The position numbers were made by a program, and so were the translations under genes. The notes under the pieces are model-generated. The model made no database searches, was not told the DNA's origin, and was given only the letters and a program-made list of their open reading frames with translations. Below are positions 8,795-18,330 of a stretch of DNA of 64,000 bases, in pieces. Source of the stretch: Desulfonauticus sp. (GTDB taxonomy: Bacteria; Desulfobacterota; Desulfovibrionia; Desulfovibrionales; Desulfonatronovibrionaceae); contig JAUZRP010000043.1 in NCBI GenBank assembly GCA_030950395.1, positions 1-64,000 on the forward strand. Reading direction: 5' to 3'. How positions within the stretch are numbered: position 1 is the stretch's first letter; each line of letters begins with the position of its first letter.

Positions 8795-11773
8795 CTAAAA
8801 GTTAAGCGTGCTTTGCCAGGCTTTGGTGGCATCTTCAACACCTAAGCGAAATAATAATTGTTGTTGATAATAAAAACTTATTTCTGGATGGGAAGTGGTT
8901 TGGCCAATAAGGGCTATTTTTTGACCAGCAAACAGATTTTCTATCTGGGCTCTATGTTCGGGCCTTATAGTTATTAAAAATCTACTTGCACTTTCACTGT
9001 ACAACACTTCTTCCAGACTCAAATCTCCACACACGGGCACGTGAGCAAGATCAATATTTGCTCCCATTCTACCACCTATAGCCATTTCAGCCAAAGCCAC
9101 TGCTAAGCCACCATCTGATAAATCGTGACAGGCAGTAATTAACCTTTGTTTTAAAGCCTGATACAGTGTTTTATAACGTTTACGCGCAGAAAGCACATCT
9201 ACAAGCGGTATCTCACCACCTTTTAGGCTCAATTCGGCCAAAAATTCACTTCCCCCAAGTTCTTTGCGGGTAAGTCCCAAAATATAAATAAATTCTCCTT
9301 CTGCTTTAAAATCCGAAGTTTGACAGCAGGTAATGTCGTCTATCACACTAATTATAGAAAAAAGAACTGTAGGAGGAATAGAAATTTTTTGGCCACCGCC
9401 GGTATAGTCATTTTTCATAGAGTCTTTTCCTGATATACAGGGCACTAAAAAAGCCTGACAAAAATGAGCTAGAGCCTTGTTAGCTCTTACCAATTGAGCC
9501 AATTTATAATGTCCATCTGGAGTTTTTTCAGACTGTATGGGATCGCACCAGCAAAAATTATCCACACCTGCCATATAATCCGGGTTTGCTCCTACAGCAA
9601 TACAATTGCGGATAGCTTCATCTATGGCATTGGCCATCATCCAATAGGTGTCAAAATCGCTAAACTTGGGACAAATCCCATTACCTACCACAAGTCCTTT
9701 AAGGCTATCTAAAACAGGCCGTATCACTGCAGCATCAGCAGGACCATCGTTTAGTACCCCTACCAAAGGCTTAATAACACTGCCACCCTGTACCTCGTGA
9801 TCGTATTGACGAATAACGTATTCTCTAGAGCAAATATTTAAACGACCAAGCATTCTTTTTAAAAAACCAGCCTGATCCTGCACTTTTGTCTTTTCTGTGT
9901 CCACAACAGGCAAGCAAGGCTTTTGCCACACAGCCTGGAGTTTCATCTGAGGCAACCCGTGGTGCAAAAAATCCAGATCAAGACAGGCAACTATTTTTTC
10001 TCCATAACGCACCAAAAATTTGCCTGTATCTGTAAATTTACCCAAAACACTAGCCTCTACATCCATTTCCCTAGCTAGAGTCAAAAAACGATTCAGATGT
10101 TCTGGGGGCACGGCCAAAGTCATCCTTTCCTGAGCTTCAGAAAGCAAAATCTCCCACGGTCTCAAGCCATCGTACTTTAAAGGTGCCTGGCTTAAATCCA
10201 AATCACAACCACCAGTATCTTCTGCCATCTCCCCCACAGAAGAGGACAATCCACCGGCTCCATTATCTGTAATGGCATTGTATAGCCCAAGATCTCTTGC
10301 TCGCAAAATAAAATCATACATCTTGCGCTGGGTAATAGGATCTCCTATTTGAACAGCTGTGGCTGGAGAACCTTCGTGCAATTCTTCAGAAGAAAACGTT
10401 GCCCCGTGAATACCGTCTTTGCCAATCCTACCTCCGGTCATCACAATAAAATCTCCAACCTGTGCTTTTTTCTCATACCCAGGCCTACCTAAAATCTGAT
10501 GAGGGATGGTGCCTACAGTACCACAAAAAACCAGAGGTTTGCCCAAATATCTCTCGTCAAAAATAATGCCGCCATTTACAGTGGGAATGCCAGACTTATT
10601 TCCTCCGTGCTCCACCCCCTCTCTTACTCCTTCAAAAATACGTCTAGGATGAAGCAACCTTGGTGGAAGTGGCTTATCGTAAAAAGGGGAGGCAAAACAA
10701 AACACATCTGTATTACAAATAAGATTTGCCCCAAGACCAGTGCCCATAGGATCTCTGTTTACTCCCACAATGCCTGTCAAAGCTCCACCATAAGGATCAA
10801 GAGCTGAAGGGCTGTTATGAGTTTCTACTTTTATACACACGTCTGTATTTTCATCAAATTTTATTACCCCTGCATTGTCTTTAAATACAGAAAGACAGTA
10901 ATCATGCTGGCCTTTGGCCTTTCTAATACGAGCCGTGCTGCCTGCAATATAAGTTTTAAACAAACTATTGATAATTTCTGTTTTTCCCAAGTCTCTGTCT
11001 TCATAAACGATTTGGGCATTAAAAATCTTGTGTTTACAATGCTCTGACCAGGTCTGAGCCAAACATTCCAACTCTACGTCCGTAGGAGATAAAGGTAAAC
11101 CTAGTTTGATACGCTCAGCCTTTATCTTGGGTTGTAAATAATACTCCCTTATTACCTTCATCTCTTCCAAAGATAAAGCCAGTATCCTCTCTTTACTGAG
11201 AGACAACAATTGGTCGTCAGTAAGGCCAACTAGTTCTATAGTTTCTACTTCTAAGACAGCCTCTCCTGTCACTTTGGGCTCTACAATGGGAAATCCTGGC
11301 TCTTGCTGCCATTCTTGATAATTTTTCAGGTAAAAACGCTCAATGAGTTCGTTGGCTAACAAATCTTTGGCAATGCGCTCTACCTGGTTTCTATTCAATT
11401 GAGCTTTTAACAAGTATTGTTCACTAGTATAAACCTGGATATTTTGGTTATTTAAAACTCTTTTTAAAATTTCTGCAGCTGTGCGACCTTCGTTATCGGT
11501 TACTCCAGGTTTAAAACCCACTTCAATCACCCAATCAAAATCTCTGGCCAAAGGTGTTGTGCTTACTACGTGCAGTACAGGGTCAAACAGCAGGTGTTTA
11601 TCCAAAATTTGCTCTAAGTCCTGAGGGTTAAGCCCTACTACAGTATAACACTTAATAATCTTGACCTGCTCTACTTTTAAGCCAAGATGAGTATTAATTT
11701 TGTGACAAACCCTAATTCCCTGAACGTCTTTGACCTCTGGTCTAAGTCCCAATTCTATTTTTACAGGCAACAT
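8795..11773 (-). CDS. purL: Phosphoribosylformylglycinamidine synthase, PurS-PurL fusion
   Basis: Catalyses the fourth step of de novo purine synthesis (FGAR to FGAM). About residues 1-170 hold small PurS-like units (GLRPEVKDVQGIRVCHKI start); the rest is the two-lobed PurL/AIR-synthase core with EHCKHK, ETHNSPSA and NGGIIFDERY. There is no C-terminal glutaminase domain, so a separate PurQ is expected elsewhere. I moved the start from the ORF-track position (11839) to the ATG at 11773: it begins MLPVKIELGLRP, has an AAGGAT site upstream, and avoids a 56-bp overlap with the preceding gene. It lies between the HDOD-GGDEF gene and ycaO. Confidence 0.92.
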   Translation of the reverse strand: MLPVKIELGLRPEVKDVQGIRVCHKINTHLGLKVEQVKIIKCYTVVGLNPQDLEQILDKHLLFDPVLHVVSTTPLARDFDWVIEVGFKPGVTDNEGRTAAEILKRVLNNQNIQVYTSEQYLLKAQLNRNQVERIAKDLLANELIERFYLKNYQEWQQEPGFPIVEPKVTGEAVLEVETIELVGLTDDQLLSLSKERILALSLEEMKVIREYYLQPKIKAERIKLGLPLSPTDVELECLAQTWSEHCKHKIFNAQIVYEDRDLGKTEIINSLFKTYIAGSTARIRKAKGQHDYCLSVFKDNAGVIKFDENTDVCIKVETHNSPSALDPYGGALTGIVGVNRDPMGTGLGANLICNTDVFCFASPFYDKPLPPRLLHPRRIFEGVREGVEHGGNKSGIPTVNGGIIFDERYLGKPLVFCGTVGTIPHQILGRPGYEKKAQVGDFIVMTGGRIGKDGIHGATFSSEELHEGSPATAVQIGDPITQRKMYDFILRARDLGLYNAITDNGAGGLSSSVGEMAEDTGGCDLDLSQAPLKYDGLRPWEILLSEAQERMTLAVPPEHLNRFLTLAREMDVEASVLGKFTDTGKFLVRYGEKIVACLDLDFLHHGLPQMKLQAVWQKPCLPVVDTEKTKVQDQAGFLKRMLGRLNICSREYVIRQYDHEVQGGSVIKPLVGVLNDGPADAAVIRPVLDSLKGLVVGNGICPKFSDFDTYWMMANAIDEAIRNCIAVGANPDYMAGVDNFCWCDPIQSEKTPDGHYKLAQLVRANKALAHFCQAFLVPCISGKDSMKNDYTGGGQKISIPPTVLFSIISVIDDITCCQTSDFKAEGEFIYILGLTRKELGGSEFLAELSLKGGEIPLVDVLSARKRYKTLYQALKQRLITACHDLSDGGLAVALAEMAIGGRMGANIDLAHVPVCGDLSLEEVLYSESASRFLITIRPEHRAQIENLFAGQKIALIGQTTSHPEISFYYQQQLLFRLGVEDATKAWQSTLNF

Positions 11774-11783
11774 ATTTTTATCC

Positions 11784-14282
11784 TTATTTCCAAACCATAT
11801 CATTGCCACCCGCTCTTTTAGCGATGTAGACGGCCTCATCTGCCCTGGCCAGAAAAGTTTTTTCCGTATCCTCTGGTTTTAACATGGTTAAACCAATACT
11901 TAAACTTATTTTATCCTTATACAATTTATTAAAGTGATTTTTTATTCTCCTGGCAAGGGTTTCCAGTCCTTGTTTAGAAATCGAAGTGACCAAAAGCACA
12001 AACTCGTCCCCTCCATATCTACAAGGAAAGTCCATACCCTGTCTGGAATATTTGTTTAGAATCAAACCAAAACTTCGAATAACTTCATCGCCTTGTTGGT
12101 GGCCGTAAGTATCGTTGTATTGTTTGAACTTATCCAGATCAAAAAAGATTATTCCCAAAGATGTGCCGCACCTTTTGGCCTTTTTTATCTCTCTTTCTAA
12201 AAACAAGGCAAATTGATGTCTATTAAACACCCTGGATAAATGATCAAACACGGCCTGATCTCTGATCTTTGCTTCCAACCTTTTAATCTTCCCCAGATCA
12301 CGTCCTACAATAAGATAATGCTGATTTCCTTTTATGGAAGAAATTAAGATCTCTAAAAGTTTATGTTCTTGCTCTGTTATAAATAGCCTTATTTCAAGGG
12401 GAGTATTTTCCTTTTGTAAAACTTCAGGACCCCAATTTAGTCCTAAATTGGAACAAGGGGAACTAATTGCAAAAAAATTTTTATTTTTTAGTTGTTCTAA
12501 ACTAGGGGAAGTAAAAAGAATTCTAGCAGAATAATCTACAGTAAACACCAGATCGTGCATAGAAGAAATAAGAGCCTTTAAAAATTTTTGCTGATAAACA
12601 ATTTCACTTTTTAAATTTAAAATTTCTTGAATATCCTGAAGAATCACCAAAATTTGCTCTGTGCCTTCTAACACTCGCCAATAAGCAGACAGATTAAAAC
12701 AAGGTTTACCCTCCAAAGAATCTTCTGGAGCTAATGGACAATATAGGCGCGTAAAAGAAGAAATCTTTTTCTGCAAAAAGTCTTGCCAACTATCCCCAAG
12801 CTCTATGCCAAACATTTTTTTTACAACATTATCAAAATACAAACCAGAAGCTTCCGTTTTTAGATGAAGAATATTTTGGGCAAAATCATTGACCTGCAAA
12901 ATAGCGCCCTTTTTGTCCAAACGAACTATTCCCACCGGAAGTAAATCTAAAACTAGAGCTTTGCTCTTTTCTTCCAGATAATGAAAATAAAACTTTTTGT
13001 AATTTTGAATAAAAAGAGAACAATAAAGTTGTAAACCTTCTTTGTCTGAAAAATCCTCCTCCCTTAGACATATACAACCTAAAAAAATATTTTCTGTCTT
13101 AAAATCCAGGTGAAAACACTGCTCTTTTGAACTCTGACAGACTGCATTTATATACTCTTCTTCCTTTATCTCTTCTATGCGACCATCTTTAAATTCAAAG
13201 ACAATAAAATTCCCAGTTATCGGTGAAATAAGAGCTAAACAAAAATCTTTTATTTTCCAAAGCCAAAATAAATGTCTGGCCACAATACGAGCCACTTCTG
13301 CAGCATCTTTGGCAATATCTATTTCGTGCAATAAGTGATAAAAATTTTGGATTTTTTCTATAGGTAACGAGTAAAAATATAGTTTATTACTCTGATTTTC
13401 TGCTTCAAAGCCTAACGTCTTACACAATGAGGCAAAATTAGTTTGCACTTTATGTCTAATCTGGATAAACTCTTTATCATCTATATGCAAAATCAAGCGC
13501 AACATTTCTCTGAATTTAAAAAGTCCAGAAGTAACACTGTTTTCAAATTCTGCTTCAGCCCACAAAGTGCCTAAAATAATGGCTTGCACTTTTGGGGAAT
13601 GCTCTTCTAGATGCTCGTAATCATGATGCTTAGCTATGCCTAACATTATTTCATTTAGGGGAAAGTCCCAGCTTTTTAACAGAGCCAAACTAATTTCTGG
13701 ATGAGTTACTCCCCAAATTTTTCTTTCTCTTTCTAACTGTCCTTGTTTTAAAGAAATTAAATTCTCCCTTTCATAGCAAATATCAACAAAAGATTTAACC
13801 TCATCGTCTTTAAGACAACAAATAATTAACAGACTTAAATCCTTTAACAAAGACGCAAGATAAACACTTTCTGTTTCGCTTGGACTCAAGTATTGGGCTA
13901 AAATTTCACTGCTAACAGCCCCCCAAATAATTTGTCTCCACGTATTGTAAGTAAGCACATCACAATATTCAAATTTCCCTTCTAAATTTTTTTGAAACGT
14001 AACAGAAAGGGCGATTTTTAAAATTTCTTTGGTTCCTAGCAGGACCGTGGCGCGTTTTAAACTTTGCACCTGCTCACTAAAGCCATAATAAGGAGAGTTT
14101 ACCAAACTCAAAATAGTAGTAGTTAAAGCAGGATCAGTAGCAATAATCTTAGCCATGCGATTAAAATCTGGCTCCGCAGAACTTACCTCCTGCAATAAAG
14201 CAGACATCGCAGGAGGAAATATGGTTTCCATAGCATCTCTTAATGCTCTTTTTAATTTAGCTGGAATCTTACCTTTGGGCAT
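11784..14282 (-). CDS. HDOD - PAS - GGDEF signalling protein (putative diguanylate cyclase)
   Basis: Predicted cytoplasmic sensor; no membrane segment is evident. An N-terminal HDOD domain (about residues 15-215) contains FPPAMSALLQEV and SPYYGFSEQV. A middle sensor-like region follows, then two PAS-like segments (about 435-560, starting LPVGIVRLDKKG, and about 565-650). The C-terminal GGDEF domain (about 665-830) has an intact active site RYGGDEF, suggesting c-di-GMP synthesis. The RxxD inhibitory site expected just before it reads QGMD, so product inhibition may be absent. Its ATG overlaps the stop of the polyprenyl synthase gene as TAATG, implying translational coupling with the menaquinone genes upstream. 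Confidence 0.9.
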   Translation of the reverse strand: MPKGKIPAKLKRALRDAMETIFPPAMSALLQEVSSAEPDFNRMAKIIATDPALTTTILSLVNSPYYGFSEQVQSLKRATVLLGTKEILKIALSVTFQKNLEGKFEYCDVLTYNTWRQIIWGAVSSEILAQYLSPSETESVYLASLLKDLSLLIICCLKDDEVKSFVDICYERENLISLKQGQLERERKIWGVTHPEISLALLKSWDFPLNEIMLGIAKHHDYEHLEEHSPKVQAIILGTLWAEAEFENSVTSGLFKFREMLRLILHIDDKEFIQIRHKVQTNFASLCKTLGFEAENQSNKLYFYSLPIEKIQNFYHLLHEIDIAKDAAEVARIVARHLFWLWKIKDFCLALISPITGNFIVFEFKDGRIEEIKEEEYINAVCQSSKEQCFHLDFKTENIFLGCICLREEDFSDKEGLQLYCSLFIQNYKKFYFHYLEEKSKALVLDLLPVGIVRLDKKGAILQVNDFAQNILHLKTEASGLYFDNVVKKMFGIELGDSWQDFLQKKISSFTRLYCPLAPEDSLEGKPCFNLSAYWRVLEGTEQILVILQDIQEILNLKSEIVYQQKFLKALISSMHDLVFTVDYSARILFTSPSLEQLKNKNFFAISSPCSNLGLNWGPEVLQKENTPLEIRLFITEQEHKLLEILISSIKGNQHYLIVGRDLGKIKRLEAKIRDQAVFDHLSRVFNRHQFALFLEREIKKAKRCGTSLGIIFFDLDKFKQYNDTYGHQQGDEVIRSFGLILNKYSRQGMDFPCRYGGDEFVLLVTSISKQGLETLARRIKNHFNKLYKDKISLSIGLTMLKPEDTEKTFLARADEAVYIAKRAGGNDMVWK

Positions 14283-15262
14283 TATTTCTCTCTTTCTACA
14301 ATATAATTTAAGATCGCAGACAATAAGTCTGTTTCTTGATTTTCAGGAAAATCTAACAAGGCCTTTCTTGCCCGAGCTATATACTGCTGGGCTATATTTT
14401 TTACCTTTGCGCCTATTTGCCGCTCAGATATAGTAAAGATAATACTTTCTAATTCGTTAGAAGTTAGTTGTTGCTCCAAAATTTTTCCCAATAACTTGTC
14501 TCGGTTCTCTCCATCCAAAGAGTTTAAGTACAAAATTAAAGGTAAGGTAATTTTGCCTTCTTTTAAATCCCCATATCTTGGTTTACCCAGTTTTTCCTCC
14601 ACTTGTAAATAATCAAGAGCATCGTCTATCAATTGAAAGGCAATGCCCATATTCAATCCATAAGTTCTGGCTGCTTCCCAAAAACAAACATCCTGACCAC
14701 TGACAATAGCCCCACATTCACAAGCAGCCTGAATAAGAACAGCTGTCTTGCCAGTAATTATTTCCAGATAAGTCTTTTCGTCAATATATCGTCCTGCAAC
14801 AGCAATCTCTTGAATTTCCCCATAAGCAGTAGCCAAGATAGCCTCAGAAACCACTTTATTTAAAACAGGCTTATTATAACGGGCAACAATCATATTCCCC
14901 AAAGCCAAAAGTCCATCCCCCGCCAAAACAGATTTTTTTATTCCAAAGACCAAATGGGCCGCAGTTTGTCCCCTGCGTAAACACGCATTGTCTAAAATAT
15001 CATCGTGAATTAAAGTGGCTGAATGAAAAATTTCCAAAGCACATGCCAAAGGATAAATGTCTTCTTCCTTATAACCAAGAGCCCTGGCCACAAGAATGGT
15101 TAAAATGGGCCGCAGCCGTTTTCCCCCTGCATCCAGCACATGTCTGGCCACTGCACCAATATAAGGAGGCAAAAATTTTACCTCTGCCTCTAGACAGGCA
15201 TTTATTTTGGGTATTTCCTGTTTAAAATATTGTTGAAGGAGCTGAAAATTGTTAGAAGACAA
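14282..15262 (-). CDS. Polyprenyl diphosphate synthase (quinone side chain)
   Basis: Trans-prenyltransferase that elongates farnesyl-type diphosphates, here most likely to make the menaquinone tail. Both aspartate-rich motifs are present: LIHDDILDN (DDxxD-type, about residues 91-99) and QLIDDALDY (about 215-223), with GGKRLRP near residue 46. The 326-residue length matches the IspB/HepT class. It overlaps mqnD by 11 bp upstream and shares TAATG with the HDOD-GGDEF gene downstream. Chain length cannot be read from sequence, so no symbol is given. Confidence 0.9.
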   Translation of the reverse strand: MSSNNFQLLQQYFKQEIPKINACLEAEVKFLPPYIGAVARHVLDAGGKRLRPILTILVARALGYKEEDIYPLACALEIFHSATLIHDDILDNACLRRGQTAAHLVFGIKKSVLAGDGLLALGNMIVARYNKPVLNKVVSEAILATAYGEIQEIAVAGRYIDEKTYLEIITGKTAVLIQAACECGAIVSGQDVCFWEAARTYGLNMGIAFQLIDDALDYLQVEEKLGKPRYGDLKEGKITLPLILYLNSLDGENRDKLLGKILEQQLTSNELESIIFTISERQIGAKVKNIAQQYIARARKALLDFPENQETDLLSAILNYIVEREK

Positions 15263-16049
15263 ATTTCTTTCCCATAATTGTTTTTAAAGTTTCCAACGCT
15301 TGCCTACCTACTTCCCCATAATCAAACGAGTATCTATTCACATAAGCATCTATATGCTTTTTAATAGTATCTTCATCCAATTCTTTGGCAAAAGAGCTAA
15401 CCAAAGGGAGAACATCCCCAGTTTTTTTATGAGCTGTCTCCAAACTCTCTTGAATTTTACTCTGCACCTCCTGCTTGACAGGACTATACTTCTTGTGAAG
15501 TAAGATAACCCCTAAAGGAAGAGGTAAATGGCCCGTATAATTTGCCCACCACTGACCTAAATCTAAAAGTAAATGAAACCCCTTTTCTTTATAAACCAGG
15601 GCAGTTTCGTGAATTAAAAGACCTGCATCCACCTGCCCTGTTTCAATAGCTTTTGGAATATCACAAAATAACATGGGCACAGCTTCAAAGCTCCTGTCCC
15701 AAGCCTTTTGTAACAAAAAATAAGCAGTAGTATTCAAACCTGGCACAGCTATAGTCTTTATGCGAGAACTATCTTTGCTTAACGATACCAGCTTTGGACC
15801 ATCTGTCACACCAAAAGCACCACCACAGGATAAAATAACATACTTATTGGCAAGGCGCAATCCTGTTGCTGCCGAAACTTTTAGCAGATCAAATTTTTCT
15901 TTAAAGGCAAACGTATTCAGTTCTTCTACATCATAAAAACTAAATAAGCTAATTTGCTCTTTTAAGTCCGAAACAAGTCCCAAAATCCAAGGAGCAAAAA
16001 TAAAAATATCATTGGGACAGGTAGAGATAGCTATTTTAAAGTGTTTCAT
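15252..16049 (-). CDS. mqnD: 1,4-dihydroxy-6-naphthoate synthase (MqnD)
   Basis: Futalosine-pathway enzyme that converts cyclic de-hypoxanthine futalosine to 1,4-dihydroxy-6-naphthoate, a menaquinone precursor. It has the periplasmic-binding-protein-like fold typical of MqnA/MqnD. The N-terminal IAISTCPNDIFIFAPWILG and the later INTTAY-like segment (here GLNTTAYFLLQ) fit MqnD. A conserved HETALVYKEKG is near residue 147. The 265-residue length is normal. Its ATG overlaps the mqnB stop by 4 bp, so the two are co-translated. Confidence 0.92.
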   Translation of the reverse strand: MKHFKIAISTCPNDIFIFAPWILGLVSDLKEQISLFSFYDVEELNTFAFKEKFDLLKVSAATGLRLANKYVILSCGGAFGVTDGPKLVSLSKDSSRIKTIAVPGLNTTAYFLLQKAWDRSFEAVPMLFCDIPKAIETGQVDAGLLIHETALVYKEKGFHLLLDLGQWWANYTGHLPLPLGVILLHKKYSPVKQEVQSKIQESLETAHKKTGDVLPLVSSFAKELDEDTIKKHIDAYVNRYSFDYGEVGRQALETLKTIMGKKFVF

Positions 16050-16714
16050 AGCAAAAATTCTCGCAATCTTCCAAGACTCTTAAACGCTTTTTGGACATCC
16101 CAGCTTTTATCTGTTTTCGGCCCTACAAAATTGGAAATGGTTCTTAACTCCAAAAAAGGTATTTTAAAAATAGCACACCCATAAGCCAGAGCAAAACCTT
16201 CCATGTTTTCTATATCTGCTTGAAATTTTTCTTTCAAATAATGTGCCTGTTTTTTGGTCCCAGTGACCGTACTTACAGTAAGGCTAACTACTTGTTTACA
16301 AGAAGGCAAGTCCAGGGACATTGTTTTTAACACCTGACTGGGGTGAAGATCCAGTCTATTGTCAATTTTTTGTTTTTGCTCCCAGAGAAAAAACTTTAAA
16401 AGTTCTTTTTTTACTCCTTGCTCAGTCAAAACCCCAAATTCTGGCCAGATCTCCTGTTTGCACAGGACAATATCTCCTAAGGGAATCTGTTCAGAGAAAC
16501 TGCCAGCCAATCCAAGATTTATCACCAAGTCAAAACAGTGCTCCTGTAAAGCCAGAGGCAAAAAAAAAGCACTGTTTAAAACACTAATACCTGTTACCAA
16601 AAAATATACCTTAGCATTTAGTTTAAATAATTGTCCTTGCTGGAGCCTAATTTTTTCGCCCCAAAAATTTTCTAATTCTTTATTGGTAGCAAAGACCAAA
16701 AGTTTCTTGGGCAC
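16046..16714 (-). CDS. mqnB: Futalosine hydrolase (MqnB)
   Basis: Nucleosidase of the futalosine pathway that removes hypoxanthine from futalosine. It belongs to the PNP/MTAN-like phosphorylase fold: NLGLAGSF in the N-terminal half, GFALAYGCAIFKIPFLELRTISN with the substrate-binding IENMEG segment in the C-terminal half. At 222 residues it is of normal size. It starts with GTG 3 bp after the upstream dehydrogenase stop and overlaps mqnD by 4 bp. The other pathway genes (mqnA/C/E) are not in this window. Confidence 0.88.
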   Translation of the reverse strand: MPKKLLVFATNKELENFWGEKIRLQQGQLFKLNAKVYFLVTGISVLNSAFFLPLALQEHCFDLVINLGLAGSFSEQIPLGDIVLCKQEIWPEFGVLTEQGVKKELLKFFLWEQKQKIDNRLDLHPSQVLKTMSLDLPSCKQVVSLTVSTVTGTKKQAHYLKEKFQADIENMEGFALAYGCAIFKIPFLELRTISNFVGPKTDKSWDVQKAFKSLGRLREFLL

Positions 16715-16717
16715 TGG

Positions 16718-18031
16718 TTACAGTCTCCAATAAGTAAGTCCCAAATTTAATACTTCCTCTCGGTTTAACATGCCTTTTATGTCAATAATAAGACCTTCTT
16801 TGGGTTCTTTAAAACAAGTCAAAAACCTAGAAAAAGGAAGTTCTTTGTATATATTGTGAGCAACTGCTAGGATCAAAACATCTAGATCGGTTAATTTTTC
16901 AAAAGGCCACAAGGTAATATTATAAATTTGCCTAGCTTCCTCTGCACTGGCCAAAGGATCGTGAACGAGCACCTGCAAGCCAAAGTCTTCCAATTCTCTT
17001 ACCACATCAACCACTTTTGTATTTCGTAAATCAGGCACGTTTTCTTTAAAAGTTAAACCCAAAACTCCTATTTTGGCCTGTTTTAATTCACATTTTTTTT
17101 GTACGAGCAATTTTACTGTTTTTTCAGCAATAAACTTACCCATGTAATCGTTTATCCTCCTGCCAGCCAAAATTACTTCTGGATGATAACCAAGGGCCTC
17201 TGCTTTAAAAGTAAGATAATAAGGATCCACTCCTATACAATGCCCCCCTACGAGCCCAGGATAAAAAGGTAAAAAATTCCATTTGGTTTTCGCAGCTTCA
17301 AGCACCTCTAACGTATCTATGCCCATACGATCAAAAATGAGAGCCAGTTCGTTCATCAGGGCAATATTAAGATCTCTTTGGGTATTTTCAATCACCTTAG
17401 CTGCTTCAGCTACTTTTATAGAGCTGGCCTTGTGAATACCGGCCTTAATAATGGCGCCATAAACTTGGGCCAGCAAATCTGTTACTTCTTTTGTCTGTCC
17501 TGCTACCACCTTGACGATATTTTCTAAAGTATGCTTTTTATCTCCAGGATTAATACGTTCAGGCGAATACCCCACCCAAAAATCTTGACCACAGGTTAAA
17601 CCTGAATACTGCTCTAAAACAGGGACACATTTTTCTTCTGTAAGACCAGGATAAACTGTTGATTCGTAAACCACAACACTATCCTTGGTCAAATTTTCTC
17701 CCACAGTTTTACTTGCCCCTAAAATAGGTTTTAAGTCAGGCGTGCGATATTTATCAATGGGAGTAGGCACAGCCACAATGATAAATTTTGCCTTTTGAAT
17801 ATCTTTTGCCTCGCAGGTGTAATATATTTTGGTCTGTTGTAAATCTTTATCCTCCACTTCTTTGGTTACATCAATCCCCCGGGACAATTCCTCCACTCGC
17901 CTGGCACTAATATCAAAGCCAATAACCTCAAAATGACGTGAAAGAGCCACAGCCAGAGGTAATCCCACGTATCCAAGCCCAATCACGGCTATCTTTTCTT
18001 TTTTTTGTTTTAAACTCTGAAAATCTAACAT
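16718..18031 (-). CDS. Nucleotide-sugar dehydrogenase (TviB/WbpA/CapL class)
   Basis: NAD-dependent oxidation of a UDP-(N-acetyl)hexosamine or UDP-hexose to the uronic acid, for surface polysaccharide. Rossmann motif VIGLGYVGLPLAVAL is at about residues 16-30. PTPIDKYRTPDL is characteristic of the Vi/WbpA group rather than plain UDP-glucose dehydrogenase. The catalytic cysteine lies in GGHCIGVDPYYL (about 260-271), and the C-terminal domain starts near GLTFKENVPDLRNTKV. The 437-residue length is typical. It heads the run leading into mqnB, 3 bp away, an odd partner for a polysaccharide enzyme. The exact substrate is not determinable. Confidence 0.9.
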   Translation of the reverse strand: MLDFQSLKQKKEKIAVIGLGYVGLPLAVALSRHFEVIGFDISARRVEELSRGIDVTKEVEDKDLQQTKIYYTCEAKDIQKAKFIIVAVPTPIDKYRTPDLKPILGASKTVGENLTKDSVVVYESTVYPGLTEEKCVPVLEQYSGLTCGQDFWVGYSPERINPGDKKHTLENIVKVVAGQTKEVTDLLAQVYGAIIKAGIHKASSIKVAEAAKVIENTQRDLNIALMNELALIFDRMGIDTLEVLEAAKTKWNFLPFYPGLVGGHCIGVDPYYLTFKAEALGYHPEVILAGRRINDYMGKFIAEKTVKLLVQKKCELKQAKIGVLGLTFKENVPDLRNTKVVDVVRELEDFGLQVLVHDPLASAEEARQIYNITLWPFEKLTDLDVLILAVAHNIYKELPFSRFLTCFKEPKEGLIIDIKGMLNREEVLNLGLTYWRL

Positions 18032-18132
18032 GCTTTCTCTCCTTTTCCCCTTATTGCCCCAAACATATAGTGGGGGAACCTAAAAAATTACTAATGCTGG
18101 ACTTTTAAAAAAAGTTTTTTTACATAAATTTT

Positions 18133-18330
18133 ATGCAGGTGGATTGGAATCTTTTTTTATCAGCAGCAGGTCTTGCCTTGATTTTTGAGGGCATTCCCTA
18201 TTTTCTCTGGGCTGAAAAAATGCCAAATATCCTAAATTTACTTGCTTCGCAACCCCCTGCAAATCTTCGCAAAATGGGCTTTACCTCCATTTTGCTAGGG
18301 CTACTTATCCTCTACCTATGTAGAGGTTAG
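18133..18330 (+). CDS. DUF2065 (YjeT-like) small inner-membrane protein
   Basis: A 65-residue protein with two predicted membrane helices, about residues 6-26 (LFLSAAGLALIFEGIPYFLW) and 46-63 (KMGFTSILLGLLILYLC), linked by a short soluble loop. The EGIPYF...P motif and two-helix layout match the DUF2065/YjeT family, whose role is unknown. It is on the plus strand, isolated between minus-strand genes, and its stop overlaps that of menG by 4 bp. No clear ribosome-binding site precedes the ATG. Confidence 0.8.
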   Translation: MQVDWNLFLSAAGLALIFEGIPYFLWAEKMPNILNLLASQPPANLRKMGFTSILLGLLILYLCRG

